Source: Saturnia japonica (Eukaryota; Arthropoda; Insecta; Lepidoptera; Saturniidae). From it: 64,000 nt of DNA. The notes under the pieces were generated by a model. It ran no database searches, was not told the origin of the DNA, and worked only from the letters and a program-made list of their open reading frames with translations. The stretch covers positions 11,966,001-12,030,000 of the forward strand of contig CM065323.1 in the NCBI GenBank assembly GCA_033032175.1. Direction: 5' to 3'. The position numbers and the translations under genes were made by a program. Within the stretch, counting starts at the first letter, position 1, and every line of letters begins with the position of its first letter. This document shows positions 33,690 through 45,535 of the stretch, piece by piece.

Positions 33690-33830
33690 CAGGTGGCAGA
33701 GTGAGTTACTAAAGCGTATCGCGTATTGGGATCAGTAAGTGAAGCGACAGACTTGAGTTCGAATCTCTGCAATGAACATGAGCACTCGCCTACCTGGCTA
33801 CCTACCATTCTCAACCGGAGATCAGATGAA
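33690..33830 (+). mobile_element. tRNA-derived SINE fragment
   Basis: 'gtggcagagtgagttacta' (box-A-like) and 'gagttcgaatctctgcaatg' (box-B-like), then 'cctacctggctacctaccat', a variant of the SINE body seen at 35204-35480. Confidence 0.5.
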
Positions 33831-34329
33831 ATCCGGGCAGTAACGATATACCTATAAAGGTTTTTTAAACAGGTTCAAGGACGCATTCATTTATTACGTA
33901 ACGCAATTTTTGAGCCTCCTGTACCCCCTCACATCTTTAAACGTTACCTTACACCCAAGTCAGCTTGATGGCATGAGAGCGTTTATAAGCTAAGAACAGC
34001 TGATAATGCAAATGTCCCTGTTCTGAGGATATTATAATATGAACTCACTTTAAACAACACTGACTACAGCAATGTGCTTCTGCCTACACACTAACGAATA
34101 CTGACAACGAAAATAAAATAAAATTACATTCAATCAGTCGCGGGATTCCCCGTAAAATATAAATGGAAAGGGATGCCAACTTATGCAAGTAGTATGAAAC
34201 ACATGTATGCCATCAAACTTCAACCAACCTCGTATTTCTTGTCCCAGAAAGGAGTGAGATTTTAGAAAAATGGGAAAGAAAAGGTTCAATTAATTGATAT
34301 TGACTTGATTTGACTTAAGGGATGATTGA

Positions 34330-34735
34330 GGCCTACAATAGGCGTAACATCCACCATAGTGGCACGCTTGTATATCTCGTGACCTGGGACCAGCCGGTGT
34401 ATAATCAGTAATTGCATAGGATGGTAGAGATTTCTACCTACCCGGGTCACTATTTTTTATTTGTCCCGTTTTGGAATCCGCCAGTGTATAACCAGAGCAG
34501 ACATCTGTATCGGATTGAGCCATGAGCACCATACATATTATGTTAAGCTCGTAACAGTGACTATCTATTGGTTTGTTGCATTTCGGGATCAGCCAGCTGC
34601 TGAGACACTTGCAGGCCGGCATAACAGCGGCGACCAGCGATGGATTCTGGATCTATCAGTGGTTGCCATTGTTTGGATTGTACTGCTCTTGTCATTAGAT
34701 ACAGTGTCGTTATTTTGTCGTGCTACTACTAATAA
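34330..34735 (+). mobile_element. SINE-like repeat, long copy
   Basis: 'ccaccatagtggcacgcttg', 'cccgttttggaatccgccag', 'tgcatttcgggatcagccag', 'ttgcaggccggcataacagc', 'gtggttgccattgtttggat' and 'tttgtcgtgctactactaat'. Parallel to 18462-18795. The 'gtttcgggatcagcc' unit occurs three times inside, so the repeat is internally duplicated. Confidence 0.65.
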
Positions 34736-34739
34736 GATG

Positions 34740-34965
34740 ATTTTTAACAAAAAGAAGTTCCCTGGTTTATCTTCGAAGTTGAAGGTCCAATGCCAATGAA
34801 ATTAAAATGGGAACACACTTGAGGTATCCCCTGTCCAACAAAAAAAGAATCATTTAAATCGGTTTATAGACAAAGAAGTTACGCCTGAACATCCAATAAA
34901 AAATAAATTAGAATAGAGTAACCTTAAGTCTTTTTTTGAAGACGGTTAAAAATATGAATTATTTC
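34740..34965 (+). repeat. Dispersed repeat copy (ggtatcccc family)
   Basis: Directly follows the SINE. 'cgaagttgaaggtccaatgc', 'cttgaggtatcccctgtcca', 'atagacaaagaagttacgcc' match 22318-22575. Confidence 0.7.
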
Positions 34966-35203
34966 TTTTAAACTAGTAAGTAATTTGAAAATATTAACAA
35001 AATATTGTAATTATTGCTTATATAAATATTAAATATGTGGGCGACCGAGTTGTGCTCGGTTTCTTATAAACAAAAAGGAAAAACACCTAAAAAAAAGTGG
35101 AACGGCCAATTTAACTTTCTTAATTCTGATATGCTATATATAATAATTAAATATTTTACTAATCATTTCGGTATATACTTGACCGTATACATATAAGCAA
35201 TTA

Positions 35204-35480
35204 TGGCTCAGTTGGTAGCGTGTACGGACTCCGTGACGATCGATGTTAGTTCAAATCCTTGCAATGAACCTGAGCTTTCGGTGAAGGAAAACATCGTGAT
35301 GAAACTATAGCATGCTGGTAGGACATTTTCTAATGCCTACCTGGCTAACTACCACCCTCAAGTTGAAAATCTGTTGCCGAACACCAATAGGTGCTTAGCG
35401 TGCTTCGATCTTGCGCTACATCGTCACTTAAGATCAGGTGAGATTCCAGCCACAACGCTAAACCTATAACGATAAAAAAC
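35204..35480 (+). mobile_element. tRNA-derived SINE, full-length reference copy
   Basis: The head 'atggctcagttggtagcg' is a clear tRNA box A, and 'gttagttcaaatccttgc' about 45 bases on is box B. The body follows with 'ctttcggtgaaggaaaacat', 'tgcctacctggctaactacc', 'accctcaagttgaaaatctg', 'ccaataggtgcttagcgtgc' and 'catcgtcacttaagatcagg', and an A-rich tail after 'aacctataacgat'. RNA polymerase III would transcribe it; mobilisation needs a partner LINE. At least nine other partial copies lie in this window, in both orientations. Confidence 0.85.
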
Positions 35481-36444
35481 ATACATACAATGTTGTTTAT
35501 ATCAAAATAGTTAAACTGAAAAAGCGAAACCGTTTCCCTAATAAAGATACAAAGCTTAAAAGACGCTCCTGGTCTATATAAAAACAAACAAACAAACGTA
35601 CCAACTAACATCGCAACACTCAAACGTTGAATGCCAACTTTTAATTAAAGTGAACGTGTATTTTGTAAGCTATTTGTTTTCATTATAACTCGTCTATGTA
35701 CGTGCTCTGGATTTGTTTTGAAATGTGGTAAATTATAGAATTCAATGCAGGGCAGAATAATGACGCCACTACTCCAGTTCTATCGCCCACAAAAGGTCAT
35801 CTTGGGAAAACGATAGAACGTTGTGGATAAGACACAATTTTATGTATTACAAAATGATACAACGCATTTTTTTACTAATCATTGTACTCATAGGCGTAAC
35901 CAAGGACCTAGTATTAAAACAAATATTATCTTTAGTTTTCTTTGGTCTATCCTAGCTACGTCCATGGTTGTACGCGGTTGTAACAATGATATCTTCCTTA
36001 TGCTAGAGTTCATTTTTACTTTAATATATAATGTTTTGAATAATTATTTCCACTCATTTTTTTTACTTGAATCTTTGCAAGTACATTGATATATCTACTA
36101 TGTAAAAAGTCTTAAATACATAACGTAATAATTTTGTAGTGGGAAAAAAACCATTACTGACATTCTCAAATACGGCCATTAATTCACGCTAAGCATAGAT
36201 TGATTGGTTTATTATTATTATAAAATAATAATAACTAACATAAATAAACACATATATATGTACATAATACTTTATGAGTGCCAAGATACGGAAGAGATAA
36301 TCATGATCCTCATTCAAAAGTTACTGATGTGCCTACGATAATCGACTCGGTCGCTTGTGTAGTAGGGCTTACTATTGCCGCGTCACGGGGTTCGCAAGAA
36401 TAACTTGTAGGCTTAGTAAGGAATATTTTCATCAAATCCGGACA

Positions 36445-36790
36445 TTTTAAACTAAATATAAATTAGTATACGATTTCAGTTGAGCGAAAACCGTATTCGA
36501 TTTCACTCGAATAATGAAAATAAAAATAAGTGAAAAACAAATCCACGCGGTATATCCACAATAAACCAGCGTCATTATTTCCGCCGGGTAACGGAAAACA
36601 AAAATAAACATAAGAGTAGGCAAGAAATAAAAGGAAAGTTGAAGTGGGACGAGCATCCGGGCATAGGCAAGAACGGGAGAGGTAAGATAGACGAGAGTGG
36701 GGTCGAGAGGTCCGGGAGGAGGGGCGTTTGTGTAGCCTCCCGGGACTTGTAGCGGTCCGTTGGACTTCTCTTTTGGTTGCGCCACAGATT
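36445..36790 (-). other. Unassigned open frame of 112 codons, doubtful gene
   Basis: The minus-strand frame MAQPKEKSNGPLQVPGGYTN continues into a Pro-rich stretch (APPPGPLDPTL) and a long hydrophobic part (LQLSFYFLPTLMFIFVFRYP). It is the longest window frame with balanced composition not clearly inside a repeat, and two hydrophobic segments could be read as membrane spans. There is no recognised domain, no Kozak or splice evidence and no similarity I can name. A chance frame over a GC-richer intronic element is at least as likely. Confidence 0.15.
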
Positions 36791-36962
36791 ATAAAGACCA
36801 GCTTGTCAGTTAAACGGTCGAAACAATTACAAATAAATCTTGGCCTATGCCTAAATATACTGATCTATATTAGTGCTTTTAGTATAGATGTCTATTTATA
36901 TGGATCTACAAGTGATCATAAGCTACATCATAGCCGTATGACAAAAATTACTCAAAGCTAGA

Positions 36963-37105
36963 CGCTTCAGCCTCGTGGTGCAGTGGTGGTACTACTGAGC
37001 CGAGAGGTTCCGGGTTCGATCCCCGCATATGACTGTCATTATATTTGTGTGGTAAACATAATTGTCAGTTGTATGTCTGGGTGTTAAATATATGCATGTA
37101 TAATA
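36963..37105 (+). mobile_element. tRNA-derived SINE (cctcgtggtgcagtggt family)
   Basis: Box-A-like 'gcctcgtggtgcagtggtgg' and a canonical box B 'gggttcgatccccgcat', then 'tcagttgtatgtctgggtgt' and 'aatatatgcatgta'. A sister copy is inverted at 48205-48312, with fragments at 53995-54053 and 54838-54900. Confidence 0.75.
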
Positions 37106-37817
37106 AATCGGCTGTTTAGTTACCATAATACAAGCTTTGTTTAGTGTGGAGGTAAATTGTGTTCCCATATTTATTTTGTTTGTTTATTTATTGTCCGGTA
37201 CCTGATAGAGGTATCTAAGTATAGCATATCACTTGCGTTTAGTGAGATCTTCTTGGAGAAAGAATGTTCAAGATCGGAAAAACCCTTGTGATGCCTATGG
37301 TCTTAGAAGCATCTTTAGGCTACGGTAGCCGCTTACCGTCAGTCGGATCGTAAGTTTCTTTACCACAATAGTTGTATTAAAAAAAATTTAGGGTCTTTAT
37401 AACTATGTCTATGAATTAACATATAAACCACCACAAACCACGCCATTAAGATCCCGCCAAAATTTTCTATATCGTGGCTGTTAATTCGCAGTGAACTGTC
37501 TGAATTTTTTATTTTTTTGGTTAAGAGAACCTCTTTTGTTTATCTTCATATTTTACGCTTTTACGGGTGCCCTATTCTTTACACGAGAGTGGTTAATTCT
37601 TAGATTTAGGGGATGTATTTTTGTTTATGAATTTCTTTGAGTGTGCTCGTTGGGTTTCTGTATTCATTGGTATAGAATTTAATTGACAGTTTGCCATGTT
37701 TTTGGGTTAGATGTGGATAACGTTATGAACATTGAAACTCCGGTTTTCAGGAAATTAACAATTCAAAGAGATTTAATAAAAGTAATAGTATTTATTATTA
37801 TTATATTTATAGCGTTT

Positions 37818-37995
37818 GACTGTACCTAGTCTTATCTGATGTTAAGTGGATGAAGTCAACAAACATACTAATACCTACATATAACACGCTAAACTTAGTA
37901 GACTGCCGTAAATGCAGTTGCCGGAACACACCTACAGGTGCAAGGAAACAGATTTTCATCTTGAGAGAGGTAGCTAACCAGGCAAGTGTTATAAA
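37818..37995 (-). mobile_element. tRNA-derived SINE, minus strand, 5' part missing
   Basis: 'cttatctgatgttaagtgga', 'tgcagttgccggaacacacc', 'acaggtgcaaggaaacagat' and 'ggtagctaaccaggcaagtg' match the reverse of 35204-35480. Confidence 0.7.
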
Positions 37996-38713
37996 CAAAT
38001 AGCCGTTGCACCATGGTATTTGTGATTGATAGTGATGTTCAAAATTACTCCCTCTCTGTAAAACCAATAAAATTATTATTATAGTTATTAACTGTAAACA
38101 TTATTTACTCGGGAGAAAAAAAACGATCAAATTTCTTGCCGGGTCTTCTCGATGACTAGGAACGATCATTAAATAGTGATAAAAATCATTTAAAATTCAA
38201 AACAAACATAAAAAAGAATGATTCTGTAAAGATCGTGTACAATGTCATAAAACAATTCTGTGGGGAAAATATGCGTCACGCAAACACTTTTCGCGGGATA
38301 CCACGTTCAGAGGTCTAGAAACGGAATTTTCTGCCGTTTTCGAGTTGGGTTGCTACAACCCTAGTTAAGATTGCATACAATCACTTTTTATGTTTTCGTT
38401 TTAAAAACCCATGCATTATTTTAATACGCAAATGCAACGTAATTGGCATATTAAATTGTATTATAACCAAATTGAATTTTTATCTCAACTCTACCTAAAT
38501 TTGCGTGTAACTAAGCAATATTTGGGTGACGGGCTTTACAGTGTCTCAAATCTCTGGGAATACCTTTCAGAATTGAAAAATAATTTTATCATTTTATAGC
38601 CCACTAGCCGACCTACCCTGAAGCAATTTACAAAGTGGTGTAATTTATGTTTAAGAAAACGTGTTCGCTTGATTTATTTTGAAGATGATAATAGTTACTG
38701 TCAATCAACCTTA

Positions 38714-38717
<4 letters not shown>

Positions 38718-38787
<70 letters not shown>
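38718..38787. repeat. (TA)35 microsatellite
   Basis: Uninterrupted TA dinucleotides for 70 bases. It yields a spurious Tyr-Ile repeat frame. Confidence 0.98.
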
Positions 38788-38790
<3 letters not shown>

Positions 38791-39099
38791 ATCGCGGAAT
38801 TTTCTTTTGGCTTTTTGAAGAAATACAATTCTTTGCTACATTATTTTGATGTGTCTCTTAAGGTTTAACCAGCGTAAGGCATGTAAGCGCCTGAAAATTA
38901 TTTTCTTGACGACTTGAATGACTCGATTTAAAGAATTTTTATTTTTATTTTGACAGGTTTCTCGTACATTATGTTTCAAATCTTCAAAATTATTCCTGAT
39001 ATAAAGTTATCTGACGATTGAAAAATCGAGCCCTAAATTGTATTAGATATGATTACATTGTCCCTTAGGTAGAGTAGAAGTTCATCGTCGCATACAAAC

Positions 39100-39300
39100 A
39101 AGTATTGTGAATAACAAAGCGGGCCCATTTCAGGTGAAAGGGATTTTTAATAATTTTACAACTTTCCGGTGCATATCAAACGGCGACTGTAAATCATTAT
39201 GGTAGCTACCACGGCCACATCAGACGGCGGCGGCCCGGTTAGCTTTTTGATACCGAGCTTTATTATAATGTTTTTTTAATAACAACAGTTTTAGAACATC
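39100..39300. other. Unique GC-richer patch, role unknown
   Basis: 'tggtagctaccacggccaca' (contains an 8-bp palindrome GGTAGCTACC) and 'gacggcggcggcccggttag'. No frame and no match to other window repeats. Confidence 0.2.
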
Positions 39301-40095
39301 CGGAGTTTGACAACTGACGTGTGGATACTTCTAACGTTATATGGAACGTTGTTTTTGTTATGAATATTAAAGGGATAATAAAGAGACTCTTGACCCGAAC
39401 TGAGGATGGAACTCGGTAGCTTTTCATCTTGTCAACGATGTCTAGTGTTCACGGGATTCATCGATTTGTTTATTATATCTTTTACAGTATTGTTTATGTA
39501 ATTAATTAATACAAACGTATAATGCAACTACGTTACTCGTATTTTAGCAATCAAGTACACATTCATTAAAGAAGACTCCAGGAAATAAGAACGTATTCCA
39601 CTGTTTATTTATTTAATAAATTAACAGCTTCAACTTTATAAAAAATAATATCGATTATCAGATAATGATTTATTATTACAATACAAAAAAATAAATGTAT
39701 CTCTGCGTGTGTATTTGTGTATATTTACTAACCAATTAGATACATAAATGTACTGAATACTTCATTTGGTTTCTAAATTATTTTTTAGATGTTATAATAA
39801 TACCTTTTATAGTTCTTTTTCATTCGAGGTTTCTTTGTCGTTGGTTATTTGTTGTAATAAAAAAATTATTTGAATTTTTTTATATAATGTTCCCGTTTAT
39901 TTAAGAAAAAGAAATTATAGTTACCTATATTGAGAATATGTCGCATAATAAATAGCCCTACATCAACATGAAATATAAACGACTTTTTATTTACATTTCA
40001 ATTTTAATCGTTTCATAAATCATATAATTCTATACAGACATTCATAAATTTATATTTAAAAATGTTTCTTTCTGATGAGAAGTATAGTTTCAATA
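39301..40095. other. AT-rich non-coding stretch
   Basis: Nothing recognised. Confidence 0.35.
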
Positions 40096-40470
40096 CCCAC
40101 GTTATATTGACAATTTTAAACGCCAAGAAAATAAATAAATTTCAGCACAAACGTTAACGAAATCCCCGGTTAAAGCTAGTCTGTAATAAACATGATCGAA
40201 ACAATTGGTGCTCGTCATTCCGCAGAAAAGCGATGAATAAAACCGTATTCCATTAAATGTAATCCCAAAACGCATAATCACCATGGACATTAGAAACCGA
40301 CGGTGCATCGGCGATTAAAAATTGCAAATCACGACACGCTGCATTATATCCACGAGGTCGTTACCATGTGTGCGGCTCCGTTTACTTCGACAGTAAACGA
40401 CACGCTCTTGGAACAAGACATCCTTCTTTTTGATCGTTTACTAGAAGGCAAAATTGCGCAAAAGATTAAA
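40096..40470. promoter_or_regulatory. Unique balanced-GC block, possible conserved intronic element
   Basis: About 370 bases without repeat similarity and with higher complexity than the flanks, containing AACAATTGGTG (SOX-like with an inverted CCAAT), TAATCCC, and AAATTGCAAATCA (octamer/C/EBP-like). Open frames on both strands meet here but carry no domain. I favour an enhancer-type element. Confidence 0.25.
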
Positions 40471-41072
40471 ATAATATTTCTACACAAATTAAAAAATACA
40501 CAATTAAAATACATAAAAATGGTAAACAGTTATAATAACATAAATTTAAATGTAGGTATTATAAATGATGAAAACTGATTGAATCGTATTAACTATAAAG
40601 GTTGTAGTTAACTTCAGAGAACTTATAGTTGTTCCCAACAGTGATTGCAACGAACATACGGGGCGGTATCCCGCGGGGAAAATGGGATATACTTGTGTAT
40701 GTTTTATTATTATTGGTACAATTCGCGTGATCTCACTGACAGATTAATTGGTTGTTGTCGGGATCCTTTCGTGTCAGTTACGATAAAATTTGTTCAATAC
40801 TATATATTATATATTATAAATTTAGGATTCAAGTATTTCATATTATCAAGTATCGTACAGGCTTGTAGTCCACTTGATTGATGTTAAGTGGTTACTACAG
40901 GTTGTAGCTTTATTTAGGATCTGGGAAAAAGTGTTTTCGCATAACGTAGGTATAAACTTGTTATAAAATTTCTTTGGCTGTACTATTTGTGTCTGGTTGG
41001 TTTTGGTAACAATAAAAAATAGTTGTTTCCCGCTATTTTTCATTTGTTTTTCTTTCTGTAAAAATTAGTTAA

Positions 41073-42153
41073 TCTAATGAAGAAATTCGATACATTTTAA
41101 AATATTATTACAAAAAAGGCAAAAATGCAACTCAAGCAGCGAAAAAAATTTGTGATGTTTATGGATTTAATGCAGTGTCAGTAAGAGTAGTACAAAGTTG
41201 GTTCAAACGTTTTCAGTCCGGAAATGTTGATGTTAAAGATGTACCTCGCTCTGGTCGCACTGTTAGGAATAGAATGGACGCCATTTTTGAAAAAGTTGAA
41301 CAAGATCAGCATATAAGTAGTTACGATGTAGGTGAAGAACTGGAAATTGGCCACAAAATAGTTTTAACCCATTTGAAGAAAGCCGGTTATACCAAAAAGC
41401 TCGATATTTGAGTGCCACACGAGCTCACTAAAAGGATCTAATGAACCGTGTACTCATTTGCGACTCATTATTGAGACATAATGAAACCAAGCCGTTTTTG
41501 AAGAGATTGATAAATGGCGATGAAAAGTGGATCACGTACGACAAGAACGAACGAAAAAGGTCGTGGTCTAAGGCCGGTCAGGCTACACAGACTGTGGCTA
41601 AACCTGGGCTAACTCGAAATAAGGTAATGCTGTGTGTATAGTGGAACAGGAAAGGCATTATTCATTATGAGCTTTTACTGCCCGGCAAAACCATCGATTC
41701 AGATGTCTACTGCCAACAACTGATGAGATTAAAGGAAGTAGTTGAGAGAAAGCGGCCGGAATTGATCAACAGGAAGGGTGTGGTCTTTCATCACGATAAC
41801 GCTAGACCACACACAACTTTAGTCACTTAGCAAAAATTAAGAGAGTTTGGCTGGGAGGTGTTAGTGCATCCACTATATAGCCCTGACCTTGCGCCATCAG
41901 ATTTTTACCTGTTTCGGTCTCTTCAGAATTCTTTAGGTTCTGTAAGGTTAACATCAAAAGAGGACTGCTAAAACTATTTGTCGCGTTTTTTGATCAGAAG
42001 TCTCAATGTTTCTACAGCAATGGGATCATGTCTCTACCTACAAAATGGCAGAAAGTCATCGTACAAAACGGCACATATATACTGTAAATAAACTTTGAAA
42101 AAATGTCTTGAGTTTTCATATAAAAATGAGAAGAAACTTTTTCCCCGACCTAC
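41073..42153 (+). pseudogene. Dead mariner transposase gene with right terminal repeat
   Basis: A Tc1/mariner-superfamily DDD-type transposase, which would cut and paste itself at TA sites. The frame from 41073 lacks the start region: SNEEIRYILKYYYKKGKNAT, then helix-turn-helix parts SVRVVQSWFKRFQSGN, VPRSGR, VEQDQHISSYDVGEELEIGH and HLKKAGYTKKLD. A stop replaces W before VPHELT. A frameshift near 41430 leads to LMNRVLICDSLLRHNE, PFLKRLINGDEKWITYDKNE and KPGLTRNKVMLCV. Further stops follow at about 41639 (W to TAG), 41828 and 41968. The three catalytic Asp survive: codons 41519-41521, 41795-41797 and 41900-41902, the last two 34 residues apart. The right terminal repeat 'gaagaaactttttccccgac' ends near 42153. 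No matching left terminal repeat was found, so the 5' end is lost. Confidence 0.9.
42125..42153 (+). repeat. Right terminal inverted repeat of the mariner
   Basis: The outward-facing reverse complement reads TAGGTCGGGGAAAAAGTTTC, a typical mariner end; a TA follows at the junction. The left partner is absent from 40900-41070. Confidence 0.75.
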
Positions 42154-42299
42154 TATTATAACCAAAGTACAAAAAACGGCAGTTTAGAGAGGCCAATCCT
42201 AATTGGTAGTAACACTCTTATGGAGTTTTTGGTTATTTTTACCAATATTCAATTATCCCTGTTAATCATTATATGGTATTCTTTTGTTCCAGTTTCTCT

Positions 42300-42440
42300 A
42301 TAATCTAGATGTAACACTCGTGATAGTGGAACGATTAGGCGTTTGGAATTCCGGGAACGGCCGTTGTAGGCATATCCAGCGGCCGAAAGTCTTGTAGGTC
42401 GGCATATCAACGGTGATCGTTGATAGATTACCAACTACTA
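42300..42440 (+). mobile_element. SINE-like repeat, truncated
   Basis: 'cacatcgtgatagtgg'-like start ('aacactcgtgatagtggaac') and 'tcttgtaggtcggcatatca' plus 'acggtgatcgttgatagatt' match the 34610-34660 part of the long copy. Confidence 0.45.
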
Positions 42441-42619
42441 TATAAAAATCCTGACTACAATAATAAGAATAAACTTAACGAAATTAATCATATATATTTT
42501 AACACCCTCAGATTGAGCGTCAACATTTAAGTTTTAATACGTAACACACAACTTTAGGATATAAAGTTACTTATTTATTATGTAATATAACCAAACTTAA
42601 GACTATAACAATAAAAAAT

Positions 42620-42970
42620 AAGTAATGACGGTTCACAACAACGCAGTGCACTCTCGGACTCGGGAAACGAAAAATTTTAAAAGTCCCATTTGATTTACAC
42701 AATCAAATGCGTCCATTAATGACCCGAACGTTAACGATGCACGCGTAAGAGCATTTGTTTCTCACAATATATTGCACACTTAAAACACAAAGAATATGGG
42801 TATAAATGTGTGCACAAATCAACGGCCACGACGGACGGTAAATCTCCGAGATCGTAAACCAAAAGCCCAAAAAGAAGACATTCAATTAATCGCTCCACCT
42901 TAGTGACGAGCAATGCGCTGTACATTTTATCGACTCTTCATTAGGGCCTTATTGAATTGTTAATGGTACG
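42620..42970. promoter_or_regulatory. Unique block with clustered homeodomain-like sites
   Basis: 'cgtccattaatgacccgaac', 'cattcaattaatcgctccac', 'cttcattagggccttattga' give several TAAT cores in a repeat-free block with CG words ('acggccacgacggacggtaa'). No coding evidence. Possible enhancer. Confidence 0.25.
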
Positions 42971-43740
42971 GTACGGAGCAAGACATTACAAGGTGATGAT
43001 ATCGTAACAGCTACACACGAAACGAAACGAAAATATTAAACTGTGGTTATATTTAATTTTCAGTAACGTTCGAGTTTAATTTAATTCGAAATCTGGAATT
43101 AATGATAAAGAGAAATCGAGATCAAAATCAATGATACTATAATATAAATAAAGTTGACTATTAATAATTTAAAATTATATGGACAAAAAGAGATTGAGAA
43201 TATGTTAATCGAATGAAAACATTTCCATTAGACATCGGTATTAGGATTAATTGATATTATTAAGATATTTCCTCCGTATGTTATTTAGAAAAAACCAAAA
43301 AAAAAAAACGTCTTTATTCGTATAGTAGAATCTTGATTTGAAAACGATCTTGGCCTTTTACGAGCCACTGTTGGTTAGTTCATAACAACTCTCCAGTTTT
43401 TATACGGGCAAAATCCAAGACACTTGGAAATCAACAGATTCTACTTTTTTTTTCTAACTAATTTATTGTGGCAACGATGATAGAGGCGTGTGGAACAGGT
43501 GGGGGAGTTAAAGAGAGACCAAAAATAGTTGACAATTGCGATCCTCCTACTAAAACCAGTTGTCTTTTAGGAGCCTGATGCCACAGAAAGGCACTTAGAT
43601 ACACGGCTACACCTTATCAAACTTATTAATTAGACTTACTCGTCGCAAATATCGTGGAATTTCACAACACTTATGAGATCGTCTGACAGATAAGAACATT
43701 TTATAATTTAGAAATTGTCTGCATGATCAACCAAGAACAT
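42971..43740. other. Non-coding stretch
   Basis: Nothing recognised. Confidence 0.3.
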
Positions 43741-44180
43741 AAATAAAAACAAAAGCGGTGATATGAATAAACACCATGAAATCGTATGCAAAATCGTTAA
43801 GAGTTATAGATGTAAGTTGTAAGGAAAGCGTACCGCTATCGGAGCACGGGATAACTTTTTCCCTGACAAATGACCGTCATAACGAAAGCGGATTAAACTT
43901 TTTTATTAAAAACAACAAACTGTGTATAATGTATGATCGTAATCGGCAAGGGACAGATGCTCCCGAATAACGTACGTCATTTATCTAATGCAAAAGAGAC
44001 TTTTATTTAATAGCCTTGCGGATATAACCTAGCAATTGATGCTTATATTTTACGTTTGACCGTCGTTTTGGCATTTCAAGTGCCATTTGATAGCGTTATT
44101 AATGTTACGGATGATGTAAAAATTGGATTTTTTGATACGTTGTGGACACCAGCTGTTTTGAATTTATTGTTACGCAACCG
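43741..44180. promoter_or_regulatory. Unique block, possible conserved intronic element
   Basis: Repeat-free, moderate GC, with E-box CAGCTG (near 44150), 'caagtgccatttg', octamer-like ATGCAAAA and TTATTAATGTTACGG. The 64-codon frame at 43776 has no domain or splice support. Confidence 0.2.
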
Positions 44181-44980
44181 CAGTAGGATTTCAAACTAAT
44201 AAATATGAGATAGGAATGTGGTTGACATGATAAATATGATGTTATTATAATATTTTAAACGTAAGCCTATCTTCAAATCAAGTAATGTTAAAATCCCAGG
44301 TTTCATTGTTATTTATATTCATGAGTACATTCCTAAAAACCATATTATCTTGATTTACTTTGTAAAATCTTCTCTAATTGCTTATTTTTTCAGTAAGATG
44401 ATATGTTTCATACTCAATCATTTACTTTACATTTACAGATTTGATACAGATAATCAATTCAAATTTATGTATCATTTTATATCGATGGTTTATAGTTTTT
44501 AATAAAGTCTGAATAAAATATGTAGCCCACTTGCCAGTTACCTACTATAATTCCGTAAATAAATTTTAGAAAATAAAAAGTAATACTCTTTGTTGTATAC
44601 CTATTTATATCAAATAACTTATGCATAAGGATTATAAAAGACAAATTAAAAATACCTAGTCTAAATTATGTACAATATTAATGTACCTGAAAGTAGACAA
44701 CTAAATTAATTTGATCTTGAAACTTCATAAGCAAAATAAATATTTATATAGCTTTTATAAAAACGAATATAAGATTTATTTTTCTTCCAATGTCTATAAA
44801 GATTGTAACACAAAGCTTTTTTATTTAATCTCAGTTGGTTTGATAAATTGCTTTACATATATTGAGTAAACCTACTGACAAATCTATTGTCAGTGACAAT
44901 GACGTAAAAATTCTCAATGATTTAGATGTATCAGTGGATTAGTTAAAGACATACATAAAAAACAATCAAACACGTGAAGA
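44181..44980. other. AT-rich non-coding stretch
   Basis: Nothing recognised. Confidence 0.35.
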
Positions 44981-45130
44981 AAAAAAGATCAGAGATGGCC
45001 GGACATGCCGCGGCATATTTTATACTGCCGGCGCCGATATCAAAATAGGAATTCTCGTTACAACGCGCCAATGAAAAATCGCCTTTGTGCTATTAACTTA
45101 AAGACCACGAGAAATAAAAAGTGAAGCATA
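44981..45130. other. Short GC-richer unique patch
   Basis: 'agagatggccggacatgccg', 'ctgccggcgccgatatcaaa'. No frame; role unknown. Confidence 0.2.
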
Positions 45131-45370
45131 GGTGGAAACATTCAGAAAAGACTATAATGAAACCAACGTCACATTGACGTAAGTTGGTAAAAATTGGTTG
45201 AATAATATTGTTAACTGTCGCATTTAACGTGTACGACTTACTGAGATTATTCTAGATATCTAGGTTATCGAGTGTTTATAAGAATTCTAATTATATGATC
45301 TCATTGCATTAACAATCTTCTGACAGTGAAAATGTCTATCGCAAATATGAGAAATATTGTATGGAATGTA

Positions 45371-45535
45371 CTAGCTGTGCCCCACGGTATCACCCGTGTT
45401 TAGTTTTTAAACTGTTATTGTTTTCACTTCCCGTACTTGCCTCAGCTTACAGGATTGCTTGATGTTCGTTATTACTGCTTCGCTCCTTAGGGTCCTACTG
45501 TGAAGTTATTTATCCTTGCCTCATAAATAAGCAAT
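45371..45535 (-). mobile_element. Helitron 3'-half fragment, minus strand
   Basis: Starts with CTAG after an A ('gta ctagctgtgccccacggt'), then 'atcacccgtg', 'cttcccgtacttgcctcagc' and 'aggattgcttgatgttcgtt', as in 7878-8208. The 5' half is missing. Confidence 0.6.

Noticed and set aside
34461..34799. 112-codon + strand frame
   Set aside because: Lies inside a SINE-like repeat and runs into a second dispersed repeat.
35204..35280. Possible tRNA gene
   Set aside because: Box A and B belong to the full-length SINE; no cloverleaf.
36963..37035. Possible tRNA gene because of box A and a perfect box B
   Set aside because: No acceptor-stem pairing or anticodon arm could be folded, and body similarity to other copies shows a SINE.
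38628..38828. Minus-strand frame with Tyr-Ile repeats
   Set aside because: Translation of the (TA)n microsatellite only.
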